A DNA stretch of 64,000 nt from Oceanobacillus senegalensis (GTDB lineage: Bacteria > Bacillota > Bacilli > Bacillales > Amphibacillaceae): contig NZ_LT839648.1 in NCBI RefSeq assembly GCF_900176885.1, positions 3,703,297-3,767,296 of the forward strand, written 5' to 3'. Positions within the stretch are counted from its first letter, which is position 1. Every line of letters begins with the position of its first letter. Under the pieces are notes generated by a model that saw only the letters and a program-made list of their open reading frames with translations, had not been told where the DNA came from and did not search any database. Shown piece after piece: positions 57,441 through 64,000 of the stretch. The position numbers and the translations under genes are program-made.

Positions 57441-57518
57441 TATCACAGGTGAAGGGGCCGTCATCCCCCCAGCATTTTAGGTGGGGGATGATGCCCCTCA
57501 TTAATGGAAGATTCAACG
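57440..57518 (+). repeat. Dispersed repeat, family B, copy 9
   Basis: TTATCACAGGTGAAGGGGCC at the left and GGAAGATTCAACGAAG at the right. The ATCCCCCCAGC/GTGGGGGATGA blocks in between form a strong hairpin. It directly follows the terminator of the preceding gene. Confidence 0.78.
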
Positions 57519-57550
57519 AAGAAGCGGGTTAGAATGAAAAAGAACAAAAC

Positions 57551-57580
57551 AAAAAACGCTCAGAATGAATCTGGCGTTTA
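57551..57580 (-). terminator. Terminator of the HxlR gene
   Basis: On the minus strand AACGCCAGA pairs with TCTGAGCGTT (one bulge), followed by TTTTGTTTTG. Confidence 0.6.
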
Positions 57581-57596
57581 GCTTCATAAGTTCTAT

Positions 57597-57929
57597 TTAT
57601 TTTACTTTTTCTGCTTCAACTTCTTCCATTGTAACATTATCCTCTGCCCAATTTTGTATTTCTTTGATAACGGGCTCTAATGCCTTGCCTTTTTCTGATA
57701 GAGAATATTCAATTCTCACGGGAAATTCGGAGTAGATATTCCGTTCGACAATTCCTTCTTTTTCGAGCATTTTTAGTCGATCAGAGAGCAATCTTCCACT
57801 AATAGGCAAATCCGATTCCATCTCAGAGAAACGTTTTGTCCCTTCTAGTAGCTCAAATAAAATAAGTCCCACCCAACGTGTGCTAAGAAGACCCATCGCT
57901 TTTTCAAATCGTGGACATAATTTCTCCAT
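57597..57929 (-). CDS. HxlR family winged-helix transcriptional regulator
   Basis: 110 aa from ATG 57929, behind AGGTGAT; GTG 57938 is in frame but overlaps that site. HxlR signature: N-terminal Cys in EKLCPRFEKAMGLLSTRWVG, then recognition helix ISGRLLSDRLKMLEKEGIVE and the wing with PVRIEYSLSEKGKALEP. Members sense aldehydes or oxidants through the N-terminal Cys (Cys5 here) in some cases. Its target is unknown; the divergent aminopeptidase gene at 58160 is the nearest candidate. Confidence 0.88.
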   Translation of the reverse strand: MEKLCPRFEKAMGLLSTRWVGLILFELLEGTKRFSEMESDLPISGRLLSDRLKMLEKEGIVERNIYSEFPVRIEYSLSEKGKALEPVIKEIQNWAEDNVTMEEVEAEKVK

Positions 57930-58159
57930 CCTGATCACCTCACTCTTTTATAAAAATATCTATACAAAAATTAGTAATTACCAAAAGTAACTATATATTA
58001 TCTTATCAAATTCCAACTCTTGAGTAAATAGAATTGGGGTGATGATTTGATGACATGAGATAGGCAATGGGTTATAGTAACTACCTTTTTTGGTAATTTC
58101 TTCACGTTTGTGGAATAATTATAGTGGTATGAAACTTTTGGATTATTGGAGGGTTAATT

Positions 58160-59386
58160 ATGGTAAATCAAAAATCACTTGAAAAATATGCAGAGCTTGC
58201 ATTAAAGACGGGGGTCAATCTACAAAAAAATCAAGCTATAATGATAAATGCACCAATTGATGGTGCGGATTTTACAAGAATCGTTGCGAGAAAAGCATAT
58301 GAGATGGGTGCGAAGGATGTACATATTAACTGGACAGATGATGAATTAACGCTACTCAAATACGAAAATGCTCCAGATGAAGTAATCGGTAATTTCCCAG
58401 AATGGCGTGTAAAACTTCACGATATGTATGCAGAAGATGGAGCTTGTGTGCTGAGCATTCGCTCCACGAATCCAGATTTATTACAAAATATTGATCCAAA
58501 GCGTGTTGCTTTAGCAAATAAAGCCGCTGGTGAAGCCATGAAAAACTTCCGTAAATATACGATGAACGATAAAATTGCATGGTCCATTATTTCTATTCCA
58601 TCAGGGGATTGGGCACAGAAAATCTTCCCGAATCAATCACGTGAAGATGCAATCGAGAACCTGTGGGATGCTATTCTAAAAATTGTTCGTGTGGATAAAG
58701 AAGATCCAATTGCTGCATGGGATGAACATAATGCAACATTAAAGGCAAAGCGGGAAGAGCTAAATGAAAAGAATTATAAAAAACTTATATTCAAAGCTCC
58801 TGGAACAGATTTAGAACTGGAACTTCCTGAAGGACATATTTGGAAGGGTGGCTCAGCTGTAAATGAATCTGGTGTAACGTTTAATCCCAATATGCCGACA
58901 GAGGAAGTTTTCTCTATGCCGCATAAGTATGGGGTAAATGGAACCGTATCAAGTACGAAGCCATTAAATTATGGTGGTAGCGTCATTGATAACTTTAGCC
59001 TAACCTTTAAAGATGGGAAAGTGGTTGATTTTCAAGCAGAGCAAGGGGAAGAAGTGTTAAAACATTTACTTGAATCGGATGAAGGTGCAAAGCGATTAGG
59101 AGAAGTGGCACTCGTACCACATGAATCACCAGTATCCCAATCAGGCTTAATTTTCTATAATACCCTGTTTGATGAAAATGCATCCTGTCATATTGCCCTA
59201 GGGAAAGCATATCCAACCAATATAGAAAATGGTTCATCTATGTCAGAAGAAGAATTAGATAAGCATGGCGTAAATGACAGCTTAATCCACGTTGACTTTA
59301 TGATTGGTTCGGAAAAATTGGATATTGACGGTGTAAAAGCTGACGATACAACGGAACCTGTATTTCGTAATGGAACATGGGTGTAA
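58160..59386 (+). CDS. ampS: M29 family aminopeptidase (AmpS-like)
   Basis: 408 aa, cytosolic, the usual length of M29 thermophilic aminopeptidases. Clear family regions are AELALKTGVNLQKNQAIMIN at the N-terminus and, in the metal-binding C-terminal half, EEVFSMPHKYGVNGTVSSTK, ALVPHESPVSQSGLIFYNTL and DENASCHIALGKAYP, ending HVDFMIGSEKLDIDG. It releases N-terminal amino acids from imported peptides with two metal ions. RBS GGAGGG. Its own terminator follows. Confidence 0.92.
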   Translation: MVNQKSLEKYAELALKTGVNLQKNQAIMINAPIDGADFTRIVARKAYEMGAKDVHINWTDDELTLLKYENAPDEVIGNFPEWRVKLHDMYAEDGACVLSIRSTNPDLLQNIDPKRVALANKAAGEAMKNFRKYTMNDKIAWSIISIPSGDWAQKIFPNQSREDAIENLWDAILKIVRVDKEDPIAAWDEHNATLKAKREELNEKNYKKLIFKAPGTDLELELPEGHIWKGGSAVNESGVTFNPNMPTEEVFSMPHKYGVNGTVSSTKPLNYGGSVIDNFSLTFKDGKVVDFQAEQGEEVLKHLLESDEGAKRLGEVALVPHESPVSQSGLIFYNTLFDENASCHIALGKAYPTNIENGSSMSEEELDKHGVNDSLIHVDFMIGSEKLDIDGVKADDTTEPVFRNGTWV

Positions 59387-59390
59387 GGAG

Positions 59391-59430
59391 AAAAGACTGT
59401 CCTTTCATTGATTTAGGACAGTCTTTTTAC
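59391..59430 (+). terminator. Terminator after ampS
   Basis: AAAGACTGTCCT pairs with AGGACAGTCTTT around a 10-nt loop, followed by TTAC. Confidence 0.85.
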
Positions 59431-59568
59431 ATATTCTAAACGATTGTTGTTATGGAATACAGAAAAGTTTCTATACCATTGCAATCCTAAATCAATGCTT
59501 TATCATACTAAAACTAGAATGCTATAAACCGTTATGTTCCTATTGGACTATGAATAAGAACAGTTTCC

Positions 59569-59616
59569 TTGATATTTTTAAGAAAAGTAGTATACTAGTT
59601 AATGTAAACGCATACA
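59569..59616 (+). promoter_or_regulatory. Aldehyde dehydrogenase promoter with CcpA (cre) site
   Basis: TTGATA (59569-59574), 16 bp, TATACT (59591-59596). Right after it TGTAAACGCATACA (59603-59616) fits the cre consensus TGTAANCGNTNACA with one difference. The site would cover the transcription start, so CcpA should repress the gene when sugar is present. Confidence 0.65.
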
Positions 59617-59685
59617 AATAGTGATGAGTGGAATGGGAGCGCTTATATAATAATATACTCTAATTACGAAATAGGGGGATTTTAC

Positions 59686-61206
59686 ATGATCTATGCAAAT
59701 CCAAATACAGAAGATGCACTTATAAACTTCAGAGAAAAATATGATAACTTTATTGGCGGTGAGTGGGTAGCACCAGTAAAAGGGGAATATTTCGACGTTA
59801 AGACTCCAGTTACTGGTCAAGTTTTTACAAAAGCAGCTCGTTCATCTGAAGAAGATATTGAATTAGCATTAGACGCAGCACATGCAGCAAAAGATGCTTG
59901 GGGTAAAACATCAGCCGCAGAGCGTGCTCGTATATTAAATAAAATTGCCGATCGTATAGAAGAAAACTTAGAAATGATTGCTGTTGCTGAAACTTGGGAC
60001 AATGGGAAAGCGGTACGGGAAACATTAAATGCGGACATTCCATTAGCCATTGACCATTTCCGTTATTTTGCAAGTGCCATTCGTTCACAAGAAGGTCGGA
60101 CAACCCAATTAGATAATGATACGGTTGCCTATCATTTCCAAGAGCCACTAGGGGTTGTTGGGCAAATTATTCCATGGAACTTCCCGATTTTAATGGCAGC
60201 GTGGAAAATTGCACCGGCATTAGCTGCAGGGAACTGTATTGTATTGAAACCAGCAGAACAAACTCCTGCCTCTATTCTGGTAGTAGCTGAGTTGATTCAA
60301 GATTTACTTCCGGCAGGTGTTCTTAACATTGTAAACGGTTATGGTGTGGAAGTAGGGAAACCACTTGCAACCAACCCACGTATTGCCAAAGTTGCTTTTA
60401 CTGGTTCGACAGCTGTTGGGCGTCAAATTATGCAATATGCAACCGAAAATATTATTCCTGTAACATTAGAACTTGGTGGTAAATCACCGAACGTATTCTT
60501 TGAGGATGTTATGGATGGGGACGATGAATTTTTAGACAAAGCAATAGAAGGATTTGTTATGTTTGCATTAAACTCTGGTGAGATTTGTACTTGTCCATCT
60601 CGTGCATTGATCCAAGAATCTATTTATGACGAATTCATGGAACGTGCGTTAGAAAGAGTTAAAAATATTAAAGTAGGTAATCCACTAGATACAGAGGTTA
60701 TGATGGGTGCACAAGCATCTACGCAACAACAAGAAAAAATCCTTTCTTATATCAAGCTAGGTAAAGAGGAAGGTGCTGAATTACTAATTGGTGGTGAAGA
60801 AAATCATCTTGGTGGCGAACTAGAAGATGGTAACTACATCCAACCTACTGTATTCAAGGGTAATAATAAAATGCGTATCTTCCAAGAGGAAATCTTTGGT
60901 CCTGTACTTGCGGTTACTACGTTCAAAGACTTTGATGAAGCGATGGAAATCGCAAATGACACCCTATACGGTTTAGGTGCTGGTGTATGGTCTCGTAGTG
61001 GTGATATTGCATACCGTGCTGGTCGTGGCATTGAAGCTGGTCGTGTTTGGACTAACACGTACCATCAATATCCTGCAGGTGCTGCATTCGGTGGATACAA
61101 ACTATCTGGTGTAGGGCGCGAAAACCACGCAATGATGCTTGATCATTACCAACAAACGAAAAACCTATTAGTAAGTTATGATAGAAAAGCCCAAGGATTC
61201 TTCTAA
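59686..61206 (+). CDS. Aldehyde dehydrogenase (NAD-dependent, ExaC/AldA-like)
   Basis: 506 aa. Family motifs are [32 protein letters not shown] (cofactor binding), [12 protein letters not shown] (general base Glu) and [14 protein letters not shown] with the catalytic Cys at about 301. The last part has [14 protein letters not shown]. It probably oxidises acetaldehyde or similar aldehydes to acids. RBS ATAGGGGGA. It is co-encoded with a DUF779 gene 21 nt downstream, the usual arrangement for this ALDH group. A cre-like site suggests carbon catabolite repression. Confidence 0.92.
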   Translation: MIYANPNTEDALINFREKYDNFIGGEWVAPVKGEYFDVKTPVTGQVFTKAARSSEEDIELALDAAHAAKDAWGKTSAAERARILNKIADRIEENLEMIAVAETWDNGKAVRETLNADIPLAIDHFRYFASAIRSQEGRTTQLDNDTVAYHFQEPLGVVGQIIPWNFPILMAAWKIAPALAAGNCIVLKPAEQTPASILVVAELIQDLLPAGVLNIVNGYGVEVGKPLATNPRIAKVAFTGSTAVGRQIMQYATENIIPVTLELGGKSPNVFFEDVMDGDDEFLDKAIEGFVMFALNSGEICTCPSRALIQESIYDEFMERALERVKNIKVGNPLDTEVMMGAQASTQQQEKILSYIKLGKEEGAELLIGGEENHLGGELEDGNYIQPTVFKGNNKMRIFQEEIFGPVLAVTTFKDFDEAMEIANDTLYGLGAGVWSRSGDIAYRAGRGIEAGRVWTNTYHQYPAGAAFGGYKLSGVGRENHAMMLDHYQQTKNLLVSYDRKAQGFF

Positions 61207-61227
61207 TTCGAAAGGAGAGAATGTTAC

Positions 61228-61566
61228 ATGGCAGAACATGTTGTTGCAACAGATGCAGCGCTTGATTTAGTGGATTTAATTAAAGGTAGACATGGGTCTA
61301 TCATGTTCTATCAATCTGCTGGTTGTTGTGATGGATCTGCGCCAATGTGTTATCGAGAGGATGATTTTAAGTTAGGGGATTCGGATGTCTATTTAGGCTC
61401 TGTAGGGGGTACCCCTTTCTATATGCATCAAAGCCAATACGATTATTTGGAGCATACACAGCTTGTTCTTGATGCTCAAGATGGTCAAGGACCAGCATTT
61501 TCACTCGATAGCGTGGAACAAAAGCATTTTGTAACGAACTTTCGGATCTTGAATAAAGAAGAATAG
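61228..61566 (+). CDS. DUF779 domain-containing protein
   Basis: 112 aa. MFYQSAGCCDGSAPMCY (about residues 30-46) with three cysteines and GTPFYMHQSQYDYLEHTQL are typical of DUF779 (PF05610). Function is not established; it nearly always follows an acetaldehyde dehydrogenase gene and may help that enzyme. RBS AAAGGAGAG. It ends with SLDSVEQKHFVTNFRILNKE. A terminator follows. Confidence 0.88.
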   Translation: MAEHVVATDAALDLVDLIKGRHGSIMFYQSAGCCDGSAPMCYREDDFKLGDSDVYLGSVGGTPFYMHQSQYDYLEHTQLVLDAQDGQGPAFSLDSVEQKHFVTNFRILNKEE

Positions 61567-61572
61567 TACGAT

Positions 61573-61610
61573 AATGCCAGTCTCTTTTGTAGGGACTGGC
61601 ATTCTTATTT
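61573..61610 (+). terminator. Terminator of the ALDH–DUF779 operon
   Basis: AATGCCAGTC pairs with GACTGGCATT, followed by CTTATTTT. Confidence 0.82.
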
Positions 61611-61777
61611 TGCCATACCAAGCTGAAAGGCTATTTCTGTTCTATTTCCTCCAAACATTCCTACTATCGTTATAGGAAATTGTACGTATATTTCCTTATA
61701 TCATTTTAATAGTTTATTAATCTCTTCTTTATATTGACTTCTTATAATAGAGTTAACAATACATAAGGAGTGGTTAG

Positions 61778-62641
61778 ATGAAACGAATGATTCCTATTTT
61801 AGCGGGGATTAGTATTGCGATGACATCCTTTACTGGATCTGCACTTGCTGCCGAACACGGAGAAGTAGGGAAAGAGATATCGAAACAGGAACAGCAAAAG
61901 ATGGTAAATGTTGCGCATCGTGGTGCATCAGGTCATGCCCCAGAGAATACGATGGCGGCTTTTCAAAAAGGATTTGAAATGAAGGCGGACTATGTTGAAA
62001 TTGATGTTCAAATGACGAAAGATGGAGAGCTTGTCGTTATTCACGACACCACTGTAGATCGTACAACAAATGGTACTGGATATGTGGGTGATTTGACGTT
62101 AGAGGAAATAAGACAATTAGATGCTGGTAGCTGGTTTAGTGAATCCTATGCTGGTGAAAAAGTTCCTACTTTTGAAGAGGTATTAGATGCATTTCGTGGA
62201 AAAGTTGGTATTTTAATAGAATTGAAAGCACCAGAACTTTATCCTGGAATAGAAAAGAAAATTGCGGAGGCTTTGAAGGAGAGAAATATGCATCAATCGA
62301 ATAATGAGAAAATCATTATCCAGTCCTTTAACCATGAATCCATGGAAAAATCTAAAGAACTATTACCAAATCTTCCACATGGCGTTTTAGCCGGAACAAG
62401 CTGGAAAAATGTAACGGAAGAACAATTATCTGAGTTTGCTATGTATGCTGATTATTTTAATCCAAATATGAACATTGTCACGGATGAGCTCGTAAGTGAT
62501 GTTCATGAAGCAGGAATGGAAATTTACCCATACACTTCTAGGTCACAAGAACAAGCTTTCCATTTATTTGATTTAAATGTAGATGGAATTATTACAGATT
62601 ATACGGAACATGTCTACTACCATCCGGTAAAAAATAATTAA
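61778..62641 (+). CDS. glpQ: Secreted glycerophosphodiester phosphodiesterase (GlpQ-like)
   Basis: 287 aa. Signal peptide to about residue 24 (ALAAEHG). GDPD domain: VAHRGASGHAPENTMAAF (His, Arg, Glu), VEIDVQMTKDGELVVIHDTT (Glu, Asp, catalytic His), IELKAPELYPG (Glu), ending DGIITDYTEHVY. It splits glycerophosphodiesters to glycerol-3-phosphate and alcohol outside the cell. RBS AAGGAG. The size is near that of B. subtilis GlpQ (about 293). It stands alone, not next to a glpT-like transporter. Confidence 0.9.
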   Translation: MKRMIPILAGISIAMTSFTGSALAAEHGEVGKEISKQEQQKMVNVAHRGASGHAPENTMAAFQKGFEMKADYVEIDVQMTKDGELVVIHDTTVDRTTNGTGYVGDLTLEEIRQLDAGSWFSESYAGEKVPTFEEVLDAFRGKVGILIELKAPELYPGIEKKIAEALKERNMHQSNNEKIIIQSFNHESMEKSKELLPNLPHGVLAGTSWKNVTEEQLSEFAMYADYFNPNMNIVTDELVSDVHEAGMEIYPYTSRSQEQAFHLFDLNVDGIITDYTEHVYYHPVKNN

Positions 62642-62655
62642 TAGAATCATTGATT

Positions 62656-62692
62656 AGGTAGAGAGCTCGTGGAAGAGTCCTCTACCTTTTCT
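62656..62692 (+). terminator. Terminator after glpQ
   Basis: AGGTAGAG pairs with CTCTACCT with a 15-nt loop, followed by TTTCTT. Confidence 0.7.
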
Positions 62693-62726
62693 TATTTCGA
62701 ATATATGGTGTGTCCCTTTTTATTCG

Positions 62727-62754
62727 ACATTTCCCGGGAAATGTTGCGGGAAAT
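62727..62754. promoter_or_regulatory. Perfect 18-bp palindrome with extra half-site
   Basis: ACATTTCCCGGGAAATGT (62727-62744) is a perfect palindrome. CGGGAAAT occurs again three bases later (62747-62754). The location, about 400 bp before the next gene and after a terminator, has no known regulator. It may be a protein-binding site. Confidence 0.35.
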
Positions 62755-62974
62755 TATGGTTTATTTCGACAATTGTTTGTTTCATGAGCTAATGTTTTCT
62801 TTTTACATTTCTCCGTTAGCTAGCTCCATGGCATCGAATAAAAAAAATAGCTATGTCCCCAGTCGGTACTTATATAAGAAAGAGCGTCTTTATATTCTAG
62901 TAACTTTTAGGTACAATTTTAATATAATTGGTTATGTAACAGGATAAATCTATGAGAATGGCAGTTTTTGTACG

Positions 62975-63075
62975 GTGCGCATGTTGATTTCCGCTCCGGA
63001 CAGTCGCTTTTCAGGGGAACGGCTTCAGTCTCCAAAGCGGAAACCACCGCTTCGAAGTTTTCGGATATGTGCGAT
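62975..63075. repeat. MITE-like GC-richer repeat, family C, diverged fragment
   Basis: GTTGATTTCCGCTCCGGACA and AACGGCTTCAGTCTCC resemble, in inverted orientation, the right half of the 49481-49718 copy (GACTGCTCGCAGTGGAAATC and GGAGGCTGAAGCCGT). It is GC-richer than its surroundings. No gene is in 62755-63139. Confidence 0.55.
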
Positions 63076-63139
63076 TCTTGTAATATACATACTATAGAAA
63101 ATCAGCCATTAGGAAAAAAGCATTGTGGAGTGTTGTGAA

Positions 63140-63547
63140 ATGTTGTTTGTGATTGGAATGACCATAGGGATCATTGTGTCGTTTATTGGTTCTTTTATCA
63201 TCAGTTTAATACCGTACATACCTTTTGTACCGGTGTTTTTAATAAGCATCCTTCCTTCTATTCTGGTTTTTAGCCTTGTAACGTTTCAAACAAATTCGAA
63301 GTCAACAAAAATGAAACACTGGTTAACGGCATCTCTAGCTTTATTTGTAATTGGATTATTATCCTTTGGTATAAAAAATTACTTTGAGGCGAGGGCTGTC
63401 TCAGGTAATCCTGGAGGTGGCCTTAACTGGGATGCGATTATTCTATTCAATATTCTATATTCACTAGGAGCTGCTTTTATTGTTTCGCCAATTGGTTATT
63501 TTGCTATTCGTTGGTTGTCCCATTACAAAGAAGGAATCAAAGGGTAA
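63140..63547 (+). CDS. Small membrane protein of unknown function
   Basis: 135 aa with four predicted helices (about 1-22, 27-48, 62-80 and 102-125). ATG 63140 is nine bases after GGAG; GTG 63125 is in frame but sits ahead of that site. I recognise no domain. The following ATPase gene begins 35 nt after the stop, so they may be one transcript. Confidence 0.6.
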   Translation: MLFVIGMTIGIIVSFIGSFIISLIPYIPFVPVFLISILPSILVFSLVTFQTNSKSTKMKHWLTASLALFVIGLLSFGIKNYFEARAVSGNPGGGLNWDAIILFNILYSLGAAFIVSPIGYFAIRWLSHYKEGIKG

Positions 63548-63582
63548 GTATAATGATTTTCTAAAAAAGGTAGGGGAAAATT

Positions 63583-64000
63583 ATGAAGTTGAATCGAGAT
63601 AGTCAATACATAAGGGCAGTTAGATTGAAGAGAGAGCAAATTTCCTCATTTGATACATTTCCTTTTCATCTCCCAGTGATAAGGAATTTTAAAGAAATCC
63701 AATTTCACCCTAATATTACATATATTATAGGCGAGAATGGCATGGGGAAGTCAACCTTGCTTGAGGGGATTGCGATCGAATTTGGATTTAATCCAGAAGG
63801 TGGCACATTGAACTTTAATTTTGCAACCTATGATACTCATTCTAATCTCGATCAATATCTTCGTTTAGTGAAGGGGATCAATCGTGCAAGGGATCACTTT
63901 TTCTTTCGGGCTGAGACATTTTATAATGTTGCAACAAATATAGAAGAAATGGATCAAGTGCTGTCATATGGAGGGAAAGTTATTGATTCCTATGGTGGGA
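63583..64000 (+). CDS. AAA family ATPase, partial (COG3910-like), runs off the window
   Basis: The first 139 codons are present with no stop. Walker A is GENGMGKST (about residues 51-59) in TYIIGENGMGKSTLLEGIA, followed by an insertion-rich region as in RecF/SMC-like ‘predicted ATPases’. The N-terminus has IRNFKEIQFHPNITYIIG, where a flavour of the ABC ATPase fold starts. AGGTAGGGG precedes the ATG. Walker B and signature would be beyond the window, so the function is open. Confidence 0.75.
   Translation, partial: MKLNRDSQYIRAVRLKREQISSFDTFPFHLPVIRNFKEIQFHPNITYIIGENGMGKSTLLEGIAIEFGFNPEGGTLNFNFATYDTHSNLDQYLRLVKGINRARDHFFFRAETFYNVATNIEEMDQVLSYGGKVIDSYGG

Noticed and set aside
62669-62947. 92-aa frame after glpQ
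   Set aside because: It begins in the glpQ terminator and covers a palindrome; composition is not like a real protein and no start site is visible.

Overview
The window is a 64 kb stretch of a low-GC Gram-positive chromosome. Strong AGGAGG-type ribosome binding sites, LAAC/LVAC lipoproteins, a SAM-I riboswitch and several B. subtilis-type proteins (YpmR/YpmS, YkpA, YkhA, YocH-like, YpuA-like) point to the family Bacillaceae. The gene set and intergenic repeats resemble halotolerant genera such as Oceanobacillus, Ornithinibacillus or Virgibacillus; the genus is inference. I saw no rRNA, tRNA, CRISPR array, prophage or transposase gene.

Layout. 0.3-3.3 kb: a TrpXYZ/YtpX-like ABC uptake operon. 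3.7-8.3 kb: an antitoxin-like orphan, a DMT exporter, a flavodoxin-fold reductase, and divergent secreted M28 and M14 peptidases. 8.4-18.2 kb: a NatAB/YhaQP-like ABC exporter, DoxX, a lipoprotein Cu,Zn-SOD, an MFS carrier, a DUF3784/PH-like membrane protein and a large SWIM-SNF2 helicase. 18.4-30.7 kb: an unusual regulator divergent from three tandem OppA paralogues, then oppBCDF. 30.9-34.8 kb: a TAXI-type TRAP transporter (binding protein, DUF1850, fused DctQM). 35-45 kb: MATE pump, lysozyme-like protein, RidA plus iron alcohol dehydrogenase, two MFS pumps, DUF1002 protein, TetR regulator, LysM-3D cell-wall protein and a 43-aa secreted peptide. 45.6-55 kb: ABC-F protein, YpmRS, riboswitch-controlled MetY with an extra C-terminal domain, an AGCS symporter and methionine gamma-lyase. 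55-64 kb: cardiolipin synthase, YkhA thioesterase, HxlR regulator, M29 aminopeptidase, aldehyde dehydrogenase with DUF779 partner under a probable CcpA site, GlpQ-like phosphodiesterase, a small membrane protein and the start of an AAA ATPase.

How it fits together. Secreted peptidases, three oligopeptide-binding proteins with one Opp translocator, and a cytosolic aminopeptidase suggest peptide scavenging. MetY and methionine gamma-lyase are opposing sulfur steps. Multidrug exporters are numerous.

The most striking non-coding content is three families of dispersed intergenic repeats: a ~140-bp hairpin element (3 copies), a ~90-110-bp element with ends like TTATCGCAGGTTAAGGGG and GAAGATTCACTTTAT (9 copies, several at stop codons), and a GC-richer MITE-like element with ATAGAATGCGCAATAACC ends (4 copies or fragments). 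There is also a cluster of four perfect DnaA boxes at 36.39-36.99 kb.
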